64,000 nucleotides of DNA from the NCBI GenBank assembly GCA_001189275.1, contig CP012158.1, positions 992,001-1,056,000 on the forward strand, in the 5' to 3' direction. A program made the position numbers and the translations under genes. The DNA comes from Pyrobaculum sp. WP30. Lineage in GTDB: Archaea > Thermoproteota > Thermoprotei > Thermoproteales > Thermoproteaceae. Each line of letters opens with the position of its first letter. Within the stretch, counting starts at the first letter, position 1. This document shows, piece by piece, positions 44,646-53,681 of the stretch. The notes beneath the pieces were generated by a model. The model saw nothing but the letters and a program-made list of their open reading frames with translations. It made no database searches and was not told the DNA's origin.

Positions 44646-45794
44646 TCACTGTAACAGCTCCTTTGCCTTCTTCCCAAGCGCCTGCCAGGTATACTGTTGC
44701 TCCAAGCGCTCCCGCGCCTGACGTCCCAGGTATTTCCTCAAGCCGTCGTCGCGCACCAGCTCTATGATGCCCTCCGCAAGTTTCACTGGGCTGTCTATAG
44801 GGATTAGGTAGGCGGTTTCCCCGTGGCGAATCGCTCCGCGGACTCCAGGCGTGTCCTCGGCTAAAATGGCGTTGCTGGAGGACATGTACTGAAACATGGT
44901 GGTCCTCTCGGCGAAATACACCGCGGGGTACCTTGACGCTGTGAGCACGAGGATGTCTGCAGATCGGAACATGGAAAGTCTCAGAGGGTCGTTGGGCTTC
45001 GGGGTTCGTTCCACATAGACGAAGTTCCTCACGCCGACTCTCTTTGCGAGCTCCACAACCTCCCTAGAGGTCTGCAACAGCAGGACCACGTCCCTCCGCT
45101 TCTCCTCCACCATCTTAAACGCGAGAAGTAGCTTTTCAACTCCCAACGCATCCCTCCCACCGACCTTCCACATCCCTCCGCTGTAAACCACCTTGAAGGT
45201 AGAGGGATCAATGCCGTAGCGCTCTAGGAAGATGTGCGGGGGAACCGTCAAGGGGTCGAAGCTCTCTAGGTCGAGCCCATAGGGGAGGTACTCCACGCGC
45301 CGTAGCCCCACGGACCTCAGAAGCGCCGCAATGGACCTAGACCATGCAATCACTAGATCAGCCCCTCTAAGTGCGTGGAAATCAAAGGCGTTGAGCGTAA
45401 ACACGTCGAAATGGCAACTCCACAGATCCATTAGGTCCACGACGACTTTCTTGCCCACGGCCTTTGCGGCGTAGACGCCGTGTGGGTTCATCACAATTAT
45501 GCCCTCGCCTTCAATCTTGGAGAGATACGGCGCATAAAGCAGCTCGTACAGAGAGGCGTCCAGCAACACAGTTCGGTTCTGTCTAGGACAATTGTACACC
45601 ACCCTCAACGGGTCGCCCCTGGACGCCGAAGTGCCTTGTTGCCGCCTCTCTCCGCCCTGAGGTCTTTTTTGGGGGTTCCTTAGATATCCAATAAACGTCC
45701 TTAGGAAATAGGTGGGTATCCCGCAACACTTAAAAAAGAAATAGGGACGTGGGTAGAAGCCGGGGTCTAAAACGGCGATGTAGGAATACCTCAT
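44646..45794 (-). CDS. Family 4-type glycosyltransferase
   Basis: 382 aa, full-length paralogue of the frameshifted gene at 43286-44462. N-terminal acceptor half (PGFYPRPYFFFKCCGIPTYF, KKVVVDLMDLWSCHFD), linker LPYGLDLESFDP, and C-terminal donor half with YFAERTTMFQYMSSSNAILA in place of the usual E...G.P motif. Likely adds a sugar to a lipid- or S-layer-linked glycan in the cytoplasm. Its ATG overlaps the stop of the upstream GT4 gene (ATGA). Ends about 180 bases from the convergent paralogue. Confidence 0.8.
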   Translation of the reverse strand: MRYSYIAVLDPGFYPRPYFFFKCCGIPTYFLRTFIGYLRNPQKRPQGGERRQQGTSASRGDPLRVVYNCPRQNRTVLLDASLYELLYAPYLSKIEGEGIIVMNPHGVYAAKAVGKKVVVDLMDLWSCHFDVFTLNAFDFHALRGADLVIAWSRSIAALLRSVGLRRVEYLPYGLDLESFDPLTVPPHIFLERYGIDPSTFKVVYSGGMWKVGGRDALGVEKLLLAFKMVEEKRRDVVLLLQTSREVVELAKRVGVRNFVYVERTPKPNDPLRLSMFRSADILVLTASRYPAVYFAERTTMFQYMSSSNAILAEDTPGVRGAIRHGETAYLIPIDSPVKLAEGIIELVRDDGLRKYLGRQARERLEQQYTWQALGKKAKELLQ

Positions 45795-46984
45795 AACCCG
45801 CTTAACAACGCGGTGGCCCGCCCGAGAAACTCCTCAAACGTGAACCCGGAGATCCGCGCAAGCGACCTCTGGGAGAAGAGGCTCCAAGCCCTCCCGTCGG
45901 TGAGGAGCTTGGCCACGGCCTCCGCGGCCTCCTCGGCGTTGCTGTAGCCCACGCCAAACTCGCCGAAGCCGGCCAAGTCGCTCCAAGCGCCGCCAGATCT
46001 GTGCACAACCACGGGCAATCCCCGCGCCATGGCCTCCGCAACAGCTATACCCCAGTGCTCGTTGATCGTGGCATGTAGAAAAACCCCACATCTCCTGAGA
46101 GCCTCGTCTATTTCACTCCGCGGCACGCTTCTAAGGAGCTGTACACGCCCGCCGAACCTCCCGGCGAGGTTCTCCACATATTGATAGTACCGAAGGCTAG
46201 AGGGCGTGGATGCGTCGCCTATGATAATTAGCCGGGCGTCCACTACCTCTTTAAATATGAGGGGGGCCACCTCTTCCACCACCCAGTGATACCGCTTCTC
46301 CTGCGAAAAGCGGCCCAGCATCACGACGCAGGTCTCCCTCTCCTCAAAGCTAGGCGGGCTCCCGGCTATAGACGTCGTCGGCGGCAGAGGCGGGTTGAGG
46401 ACCTTCGGCTCTTCTCCAAAGATCTTCTTCACCACGTCGGCGGTCCATCTGGAGTTCGTCAACACGAGAGCCGCCGCAGTGAACGGGTTGTCTCTGGCGA
46501 AGTGTGGATACAGACGGGTGAAGACCTTGGCGTAGAGGTTCATGGGAAATCTGCCGTATCTCTCAGCCGCGTAGGGATCGTCAGTGTAGTAGAAGCCCAC
46601 GTGTCTGTATCTGGGGTTAAATGTGGCGTCCAGCGGGAAGTGTATATACTCGACGACGGGGACTTTGCCGACCAGTCTCCGGTACGTCGGCATGTCTATA
46701 ACCACGAACTTTGGCCTGTACTTCTTCACCGCCTTCTCGGCGGGCCACCAGACGAGAAGCCTCATGTAGAGACCAAACATCCTTAGGCTGAACCCGCCCG
46801 AGACGGCGGGATACTTGGAGAGGTCTATGCCGAACCACTCCCTATATCTAGACCCGTCGAAACGCGTGAGAGAGGTTAAGACTGGGGTAAGTCTCATCTT
46901 CTCCACCGCCGCGGCTATGCCGGCCATGACCAGCTCCCCGCCTCCCGGCCTATCCCAGAAGTGATGAGCAACTACGGCGCTCAC
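45791..46984 (-). CDS. Family 4 glycosyltransferase, Alg11-like
   Basis: 397 aa from GTG 46984, 24 bases after TATA atatttttatg. GT-B fold with HHFWDRPGGGELVMAGIA at the N-terminus, YIHFPLDATFNPRY, LTNSRWTADVVKK, VMLGRFSQEKRYHW, and the donor-site NEHWGIAVAEAMARGLPVV. These are traits of Alg11/Alg2-like mannosyltransferases. First gene of a two-gene operon with the following GT4, and divergent from the mutase-like gene with only 42 bases between the two starts. Confidence 0.85.
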   Translation of the reverse strand: MSAVVAHHFWDRPGGGELVMAGIAAAVEKMRLTPVLTSLTRFDGSRYREWFGIDLSKYPAVSGGFSLRMFGLYMRLLVWWPAEKAVKKYRPKFVVIDMPTYRRLVGKVPVVEYIHFPLDATFNPRYRHVGFYYTDDPYAAERYGRFPMNLYAKVFTRLYPHFARDNPFTAAALVLTNSRWTADVVKKIFGEEPKVLNPPLPPTTSIAGSPPSFEERETCVVMLGRFSQEKRYHWVVEEVAPLIFKEVVDARLIIIGDASTPSSLRYYQYVENLAGRFGGRVQLLRSVPRSEIDEALRRCGVFLHATINEHWGIAVAEAMARGLPVVVHRSGGAWSDLAGFGEFGVGYSNAEEAAEAVAKLLTDGRAWSLFSQRSLARISGFTFEEFLGRATALLSGL

Positions 46985-47026
46985 GAGACGAAATAACAAC
47001 ATAAAAATATGTTGTATCCGCTCGCC
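46985..47026. promoter_or_regulatory. Divergent promoter of the glycan cluster
   Basis: The 42 bases between GTG 46984 (minus) and GTG 47027 (plus) hold overlapping AT-rich TATA elements (aacataaaaatatgttg). The sequence is itself near-palindromic around 46998-47015 (aacataaaaatatgtt), so one element may serve both directions. Confidence 0.5.
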
Positions 47027-48322
47027 GTGAGGGTTGCCGTCCTGGGCTTCGGCTGGGCTGGGGTGTTGGCGGCTGGGTTTCTGCTGGAGAGATACCCCGG
47101 CGCCGAGGTGGTTGCCTTCGAAAAGTCGCGGCGTCTGGGCGGCCTACTATCCACGGCCGAGATAAACAGCTTCACCTTCGACATAGGCGGAAGCCACGTG
47201 ATTTTCTCCAACGACAAAGCCGTGCTGGCCGAGGTGGTGGCGCTCCTCGGCGGCGAGGCGCTGGAGCATCAACGCAAGGCGTACGTGAGACTCGGCGATT
47301 TGTTCGTGCCCTACCCCTTCGAAAACGGGCTCTACGTCCTCCCGCCGGAGGAGAGGGCGCAGCTCATAGGCGACCTCGTGGAGGCCTTGATGAAAATCCC
47401 GCCCGGCTGGAGGCCCAAACACCTACTCGACTGGATAGAAACCACATTTGGAAACGGAATAGCCCGGCGGTACCTAATTCCCTACAACGAAAAGATCTGG
47501 AAGAGACCTCTCGACCAGATCTCGGCCGACTGGGTCTACATGCCGGGCCGCCTGCCCGTGCCAGACGTCAAGACGCTGGTCAAAACAGCCGCCGGCATCC
47601 CGACGGTAGGCTACGCCGAGCAGTCCCGCTTCTACTACCCCCGCAGAGGCGGCATACAGAGGCAGTACCAAGCGGCGCTGGAGAGGGTTAGGGACAGGGT
47701 CGCGGTCCGCGCTGGCGAGGCCGTGAAGGAGGTGGGTAGGAGGGGCGGCAGGCTGGCTGTGAACGGGGTGGAGGTGGACCTAGCCGTGGCCGCCATGCCG
47801 CTTCCAGACCTCATAGCGGCGTTCAGCGACGCGCCTGAGGAGGTAGCCAAGGCGGCGGAGAGGCTTGACTACAACCAGGTGGTTGTGGTGGGGGTGGCCT
47901 TGGACAAGCCCGCCCCCGACCAGCACTGGATCTACGTGCCCGATAGGCGCATTGTCTTCCACCGCTACGCCTGGATCTCCAACTACAGCCCCGCCAACGC
48001 GCCGCCGGGCAGATCCGCCCTCATCGCCGAGATCACTCTGCCCAGAGGTGTAGAGCCCGACTTGGAGAGGCTTAAGGCGGAGGTGGTGGAGGGCCTTTTG
48101 GAGCTGGGGGTGGCGCGGGAGCGGGATGTGTTGCATGTGGAGGCTTGGCTCCACAGATATGGCTACCCCCTCTACACGCTAGACCACGCCCAAAACCGCG
48201 ACGTAGTACTGCGGTGGCTGAGGGAGCAGGGCGTAGCCGCGGTGGGCCGCTGGGGTCAGTGGCACTACTGGAACACAGACAAAGTGTATAAAAACGTGAA
48301 AGAGACCATCGCCGCGTTATGA
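47027..48322 (+). CDS. FAD-dependent UDP-galactopyranose-mutase-like protein
   Basis: 431 aa from GTG 47027. N-terminal dinucleotide fold VAVLGFGWAGVLAAGFLLE, acidic end VVAFEKSRRLGGLLST, and a substrate region (FDIGGSHVIFS, IPYNEKIWKRPLDQIS, RFYYPRRGGIQRQYQAALER) like UDP-galactopyranose mutase and related amine-oxidase-fold enzymes acting in glycan synthesis. The final VGRWGQWHYWNTD is the family's FAD-contacting end. The next GT2 overlaps by ATGA, so it likely supplies or modifies a nucleotide sugar for that enzyme. Confidence 0.75.
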   Translation: MRVAVLGFGWAGVLAAGFLLERYPGAEVVAFEKSRRLGGLLSTAEINSFTFDIGGSHVIFSNDKAVLAEVVALLGGEALEHQRKAYVRLGDLFVPYPFENGLYVLPPEERAQLIGDLVEALMKIPPGWRPKHLLDWIETTFGNGIARRYLIPYNEKIWKRPLDQISADWVYMPGRLPVPDVKTLVKTAAGIPTVGYAEQSRFYYPRRGGIQRQYQAALERVRDRVAVRAGEAVKEVGRRGGRLAVNGVEVDLAVAAMPLPDLIAAFSDAPEEVAKAAERLDYNQVVVVGVALDKPAPDQHWIYVPDRRIVFHRYAWISNYSPANAPPGRSALIAEITLPRGVEPDLERLKAEVVEGLLELGVARERDVLHVEAWLHRYGYPLYTLDHAQNRDVVLRWLREQGVAAVGRWGQWHYWNTDKVYKNVKETIAAL

Positions 48323-49308
48323 AGCTGACGGTGGCGGTGGTTGCCTACGGCCGCTACAAATACCTAGACGAAGCAGCGGCCTCCATCGCAAGGCAGACCA
48401 GGCCCCCGGACGAGGTACTGGTCTTCACAGACAACAGAGAAGCAGTGAAGCCCGTCTTCCAGAAACACGGCGTAGATGCGGAGATCCTCCAAGAGCCAGA
48501 TTTAACCTACTGCGCCACCTACGCCAGAATCGGCGAGGTCGCCTCCGGCGACTACGTCCTGCCGCTGGAAGACGACGACGTCTTCAAGCCAGAGAAGCTT
48601 GAACGTTTAGAGCCGGTTTTAAAGGAGGGCAGGTGGACCTTCGTCAAACACGCCGCAGACTTTATAGACGCCGAGTCAAAACCCACCACATGGATTCAAC
48701 AACCAGAGGAACCTGCCGTCATAACGCGGGAAAACGCATGGCAACTCTACCGCAGATTCCCCTACCATATCTGGCCCTCCACCTTCGCCATAAAGACAGA
48801 CGTCTTGAAGAGACACGGCGAAATCCTCAAACACATGCTTCTTCATGCAGACTTCGCCATATTTACCCTAACGCTAAAAGACGGCGAAGGGTTCTATCTT
48901 CCAGCAAGACTGACCTACTACAGAATAGGCGAAGGAAATTCGCAACTTATAACCTGCAACGAGTTATCTAAAGTGGTCTGTACATGGAATAAATATGCAT
49001 ATGATGATGATCTTTTGCTAAGGTATGCAAGTGTTGAAGAGATAAATAAAATTGTAAGTTATTCATATATTTCTCATCTTGTTAAAATATATATACTTAA
49101 TACTAAGTTTAACTGTGCTTTTAAATATAAAGTTTCATATCTTTCGTTCGTTAAAAAATCATTTACAACAATTACTAAACGCGCATATCCGCTAAGAAAG
49201 GCTTTGCTACTTGCTTGGCTGTCTCCTCTGCTGGGTAGTAAGAGGGTTGCTGAAATTTACTATAGACGCTTGTGCCGAAGCTTCCAAAACCCGCAAGATA
49301 ATAAATAG
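48319..49308 (+). CDS. Family 2 glycosyltransferase, composite composition
   Basis: 329 aa. N-terminal two-thirds: GT2 core (VAVVAYGRYKYLDEAAASIA, LPLEDDDVFKPEKL, WPSTFAIKTDVL). From about 48960 to 49200 the DNA turns strongly AT-rich and codon use changes, and the protein becomes rich in Lys, Ile, Tyr and Ser (SYSYISHLVKIYILNTKF), before returning to normal GC at the end. ATGA overlap with the mutase-like gene. I read it as a mosaic of a native GT2 and foreign sequence. Confidence 0.75.
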   Translation: MKLTVAVVAYGRYKYLDEAAASIARQTRPPDEVLVFTDNREAVKPVFQKHGVDAEILQEPDLTYCATYARIGEVASGDYVLPLEDDDVFKPEKLERLEPVLKEGRWTFVKHAADFIDAESKPTTWIQQPEEPAVITRENAWQLYRRFPYHIWPSTFAIKTDVLKRHGEILKHMLLHADFAIFTLTLKDGEGFYLPARLTYYRIGEGNSQLITCNELSKVVCTWNKYAYDDDLLLRYASVEEINKIVSYSYISHLVKIYILNTKFNCAFKYKVSYLSFVKKSFTTITKRAYPLRKALLLAWLSPLLGSKRVAEIYYRRLCRSFQNPQDNK

Positions 49309-49798
49309 AGAGACACGCCAACGGTGAAATCCCTCGCAACGGCAACCCAGCTTAACTCCGAGACAGCGGCAAAGTATTCAAAGCACTTAATCAGCGAAAC
49401 TACCGACATGTAGGAACATAGCTACAAACGCAGAAAAAGGCCGACACTACGCCCAGTTTGGCTGGGAAGAGGCGTCATGACGGATGGAGGATCTCTTTAC
49501 CGCCATGAGGATAAAGTCGACATAAAAGCTGAAGAGGAGACCTACAACTCGCTCTGCGGCTTGGCTTTATGGAGAAGTGCTGGGATCACCTCTCTAGGTC
49601 CTGTTGTGATTGAGTTAAAAGACGGCGCGGGGCGTGAGGATTTTTGCGTGAGGTTAGCTACGGGGGCTTTCAGCATGGGGGCGTCGGCACCCATATCTAA
49701 CCCTTGTGATGAGGCTCTGCTTTAGGTGTCTGCTAATTTCCTCCTTTTCACGCCTACACTGGTGTCGGCGATGGTTATAATTTTGCGTTACTCTTCAA
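49309..49798 (+). other. Intergenic region with one unsupported frame
   Basis: An 82-codon plus frame (49477-49725) contains a fairly protein-like LGPVVIELKDGAGREDFCVR but has no promoter at a fitting distance and no recognised motif. Otherwise nothing. Confidence 0.3.
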
Positions 49799-50023
49799 GG
49801 GTACTCGATTAGGTTCAAGAGGCTCTTCACGTATATGCCAGCCTTATCCAGCCCCACCGCTTGAAACACTTCGTCCACAAGCACCGCCACCTTCTTCTTC
49901 CCCCACCGCCCAATCAGCTCCTTGGCCAAATCTACGGCCAAATAGGCCAGCTTCAGCTGGGCCAAACCAGAGACGTCGGAGGCGGCGTCAAGAAGCCGCC
50001 TGGCCACCTCCGCCACGTCTGTG
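49799..50023 (-). pseudogene. Fragment duplicated from archaeal ATPase copy A
   Basis: About 225 bases nearly identical to 41048-41272 inside the ATPase gene at 40501-41508 (differences are few, for example ttggccaaatct for ttagtcaagtcc). It keeps the frame of RRLLDAASDVSGLAQLKLAY to LLNLIEYP but has neither Walker A nor the C-terminus. A recent partial duplication about 8.7 kb from its source, same strand. Confidence 0.85.
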
Positions 50024-50273
50024 GGCAGAGGTGAATAATATCCAATCTACCTGCCGTTACAATAATCATGACACCACAAGCTTAAACATGGCGAGAGTTC
50101 GTTAATAGAATTCCACAGCTCAAAACGCCTTGGCGGTAAAGAAAGAGCTTAACATCTCTACACAGCTCTGCGCAGTTCTAAGTAGCGCGAAACCTTCAAC
50201 TTAAGTGCTAGCAAGCATAGGCTCGCTACACAATTTGTCAACGCCGTCTGGCGACCCCCAGCTATGGCCGAGC
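50024..50273 (-). other. Intergenic region, no gene recognised
   Basis: About 250 bases between the ATPase fragment and the AT-rich GT4 gene; no promoter or frame worth noting. Confidence 0.4.
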
Positions 50274-51459
50274 TTATTTCTTGGCTAGAGTAGTTAACAT
50301 GCTCCACTCTGCCTGTGCCACACGATCCCATGTAAATCTTGAGGCAAAGTTCAACGCTTCATTCTCGAGACCTTCCCACAACCCTCCCTTTAATACCTGC
50401 ATAGTAGCCAGCACGAGCCCTCTTATATTTAATGGCTCGACTTTTAACACTGCGGGGGTATCGAAGTTGAACCTTATCGCTGGGATTCCATAAGCCACAA
50501 CCGGCGTTCCACAGTTCAGGGCTTCCAAAACTACGGTAGGAAACGCATCTGCACGCGTGGGATACAACAAGACTTTGGTAGAGGCCAATAGCCTGAATTT
50601 CTCTTCACGCGTCACATTAAATCGAAGCTCAACGCTTAAATCAAGCGCTCTTAAAGTATTCACTACTTTTTCCAAATTCTTATTATCAATAGAACCAGAT
50701 ATAAAAACCCTTAAATATGGCATTATTTCTTTCAAAATTTTTATAGTATTTATAAAGTCGAAAATGCCCTTTTCGGGAACAATTCTGGCAAAAAACCCAA
50801 CATCATATTCTCTATCTAGATTCCTAAATAGACATTTATCAGAAGCATTCCCAGGCTCTACCACTTTAACATTTGCATTGACACCAAGTCTATTAAGTTC
50901 ATATGGAATAGATCGCGAAACAGCAAGAATAGGCGTCTGACCAACAGCATATTTAAACACCTTTAAACGCAGATAGCCCTTTAGTGCTTTTAAGCTAGAG
51001 CGGCCATGCAACCTGAGATTCTCAGCCAACAACTTAAACCCACTACCATCTTCTATCAGTAACGAACCTAGTACTGGAGTCTGCTGGAGAAGTTCTGTCC
51101 ACATAACTTTATATCTCATAGACCCCAGCCTAAACCCAATTGGTAGGTATGTATGTTCATGGGGAAAATACACCAGCTCACATCCAAGTTTTTTCGCTAC
51201 TTCAACAACATAAAAACCATATTTAATGTAATCCAACCTGTTTCCTTCTCCGAACTCTTTTAACTCATAAGCGTTGTTAACTATATGGTAAATATCTTCC
51301 CCTATTTCATATTTTTTATAATTTTTATCATATCTTTTTTCTATCTTTTGGCATAGCAAAAATATATTCTTCTTTTGGAAAATGTTCCAACACACGCAAA
51401 AGCCTATAATTTCCACCAGTTAGATCACTTGCAAGCGAGAAGACCATTATTCGTGACAT
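50274..51459 (-). pseudogene. AT-rich family 4 glycosyltransferase with frameshift
   Basis: Starts at ATG 51459 (TATA gctttaata near 51482). Frame one gives SRIMVFSLASDLTGGNYRLL to MPKDRKKI and then a stop at 51328; frame two picks up as KRYDKNYKKYEIGEDIYHIV and runs to 50274 with a full GT-B donor half (VGFFARIVPEKGIFDFINTI, TRADAFPTVVLEALNCGTPV). The break lies in a run of six A (gatagaaaaaagatatgat); one extra or missing A would join them. AT content and Asn/Lys/Ile use differ sharply from neighbours, indicating transfer. Confidence 0.72.
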
Positions 51460-51719
51460 ACACCAGTCAACGCTGAGAATTATTAAAGCTATAGCATATA
51501 CATAGACTGCGGCACCAAGGCACAGCACCCTTCAGCAGGCCAACTAATATTGTTGCTTCGCCCGTGTTACACACACAACGTTTCAATAGCTTCAAGTATG
51601 TACGGCTCCACAACCGTACACATCGGACATGCTTGCCAGCAGCCGAAGCGCTACGCCGAGCTAGACGGAGTTGGCATAACATGAGACTGATTCTGGAATA
51701 GGGTTTGGTGGGCCGGGGA
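51460..51719 (-). other. Intergenic region, no gene recognised
   Basis: Left part carries the promoter of the frameshifted GT4. No supported gene. Confidence 0.4.
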
Positions 51720-52161
51720 CTATTGTAGAGTGGTACCGGAGAATTTTTCAAATGTGATTTCAAGACCCAGTTGCTTGGCGTTTCTCAGAAAGGTTTTGAG
51801 TTCGTGGTTTATGTAGGGCCTACCGTAGCGTCTTTTTATCTCCTCGTCGTGGGTTTCAGGCGAGATATGTAGATAAACCCTCTCACCGGCTTTCCTCAGA
51901 AGCCCCAAGACCTCTCTCGGCGGGGGCGCGAAAAATTCAAAGATCACCTCCACGTATCTTATTTCGCCTCCCAGCAGTTGCGTCAGCCTTTCTACATAGG
52001 TTTTTCCAAGGGCGAGTAGGGCTAGGGCGAGGCCTCTCGCTCGTTTTGTCAGATCGCTCCAACGCGTTCATAGTCGTCACGTCAGACCACGGCAAATTGC
52101 TTAACGACATAGGGCTAAGGTTGCCCTTACCGCATTGACACGCTACACCTGGTTTTTCCAT
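51720..52161 (-). pseudogene. Relic of a B12-binding-type radical SAM gene
   Basis: Reads NLPWSDVTTMNALERSD in one frame, then, after a frame change near 52050, KRARGLALALLALGKTYVER, IRYVEVIFEFFAPPPREVLG and VYLHISPETHDEEIKRRYGR with PYINHELKTFL. The 'SPETHD.E..R.YGRPY.N.EL' stretch is typical of radical SAM proteins with B12-binding domains. The Fe-S motif CxxxCxxC and the C-terminus are missing. Truncated at both ends. Confidence 0.55.
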
Positions 52162-52169
52162 ATTGTGAT

Positions 52170-53319
52170 CTATTGAGGTGGATTGTCCTGTGTTGATTCG
52201 CCTCTGGAGACCTTCCCGGCTATCTCCAGCAACTCCTTGGGGCCTAAGCTTAGGTCGCCGTAATCTCCCGGCCTCTCCCTTAGGCTAACTAGGCCTACCT
52301 TCTCAGCTACCGTACTCATCCTCTTCACAGCTCCCACCGCCTCATACCTGGTTATTTCACCAACCTTAACCTCAAAGACCCACATCGGCCTCCTCCCCCT
52401 AACTATGACCACGCCTATGTCCTCCTTTGGCGAATAGTATAGAGTTCCCCTGAAGTACCTGGCCAGCATTTCGCCCACGCTGAATTAAACCTCCCTGCCT
52501 ACGGGTAGGTCTGGGATTTCCACATCCCTCTCGCCAACGGCGTATTTGGACTCTGCGTATAGGGCGAGGGACAGCGGTGGGGTATCCACCTTGTAGTAGT
52601 TCTCCCTGGATAACGTGGGTATCTTCTTAACGAGCCCCATTTTAACGAGCTTATTAACCATAGAGGAAACCGTAGCCACCCCTCCCCTCGGCTGTATTAT
52701 GCCTGCAATCTCCGAAGTCCTCCGCACGCCCTCGCTCAGGAGCAGTAGTATCCTGTAGTACGTATGCGTGAGTTCCCTATCCTCCTCCCTAAAGACCTCC
52801 CCCACCAACCCCTTTGATATCAGCGAGAACTCCTTAATCCTACGGGCGAAGTCATCGTAACTGTCGATAAACGGTATGACCCACGGATCCCTTAGGAGCA
52901 CCGAGAGAAGCGGGTCCCCAACTTGGCTCAGCACGTCCTCGTAGGATATGATGCCAACCTCAATGGATGTGAAGAGCCCCAGGGGGGCTATTCAAACATC
53001 CTGTTGACTACGCCGTAGCTCGAACCCACAGCCACCAAGACCCCACTGCCGGCCCAATTGCTATGCTCCGGTACACCTCAGGCAGGCGTTGAAACTCGTC
53101 GATAACCGCCACGCCACCTCTGCGGAGGACAACCCTAACCTCCCTCATCGCCACGTCGACCCTGACCATCCTGTCGTCAAGCGTTATTACATTACCTGAA
53201 TCAGCCATCAAGACATAAAGATCCATACGCAGGTTCCGTTTAACCAAGGTGGTCTTGCCGGTCTTCCTCCTACCGTATATAAGAGTCCAATTCCCTATAG
53301 CCCTAACCGCATCCTCCAC
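52170..53319 (-). pseudogene. Broken archaeal ATPase with DUF234 domain
   Basis: Three successive frames form one protein: 53319-53008 (Walker A YGRRKTGKTTLVKRN, Walker B GGVAVIDEFQRLP), 52934-52485 (LRDPWVIPFIDSYDDFARRI, a winged helix TYYRILLLLSEGVRRTSEIA) and 52478-52170 (DUF234: DIGVVIVRGRRPMWVFEVKV). The bridge at 52935-53007 still reads SYGVVNRMF and APLGLFTSIEVGIISYEDVL in different frames, proving decay. A relic of its C-terminus also lies at 38384-38464. Confidence 0.72.
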
Positions 53320-53339
53320 CTGATATATAGTCTCATCTG

Positions 53340-53359
53340 ACTAGTCCTTTAGGACTAGT
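53340..53359. promoter_or_regulatory. Palindrome, probable operator
   Basis: actagtcct/aggactagt, perfect 9-bp arms around TT. It lies between a minus-strand TATA (tttttaaac, about 53359-53367) and the start of the broken ATPase gene at 53319, where a repressor would block initiation. A small hairpin at the RNA 5' end is the alternative. Confidence 0.5.
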
Positions 53360-53367
53360 TTAAAAAG

Positions 53368-53681
53368 ACTACTTAACTGAGGTTGAGACATTCGGCATAT
53401 ACGCAAATTAACTAGCAAAAACAAAACCTTCCTACTCACCAAACACAAGTCGTGAGAATGCGAAATTATGGGAATATAGGAATTTTGCGAATATACAACC
53501 CTGCGTCCAGCGACGAGGAAATACGCCTACTCAAGACGGCCTTTTAAACGGTTCGGCCGCCTGCGGAGGGATGACCCACGGCGTCGGCTCGGTAGTCCCA
53601 TGTTCCTAACCAATAGGCTGACGAGGGCGCCCCGCCGCCTCAGGGGGAGGATGGATCGCAACCCGGCTACCTGAAGCCTCT
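53368..53681 (+). other. Intergenic region with traces of a small frame
   Basis: A 29-codon plus frame from ATG 53459 (MRNYGNIGILRIYNPASSDE...) is protein-like but has no TATA at the right spacing. After its stop another frame stays open (KRFGRLRRDDPRRRLG) to about 53672. Possibly one frameshifted small gene; weak. Confidence 0.25.
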
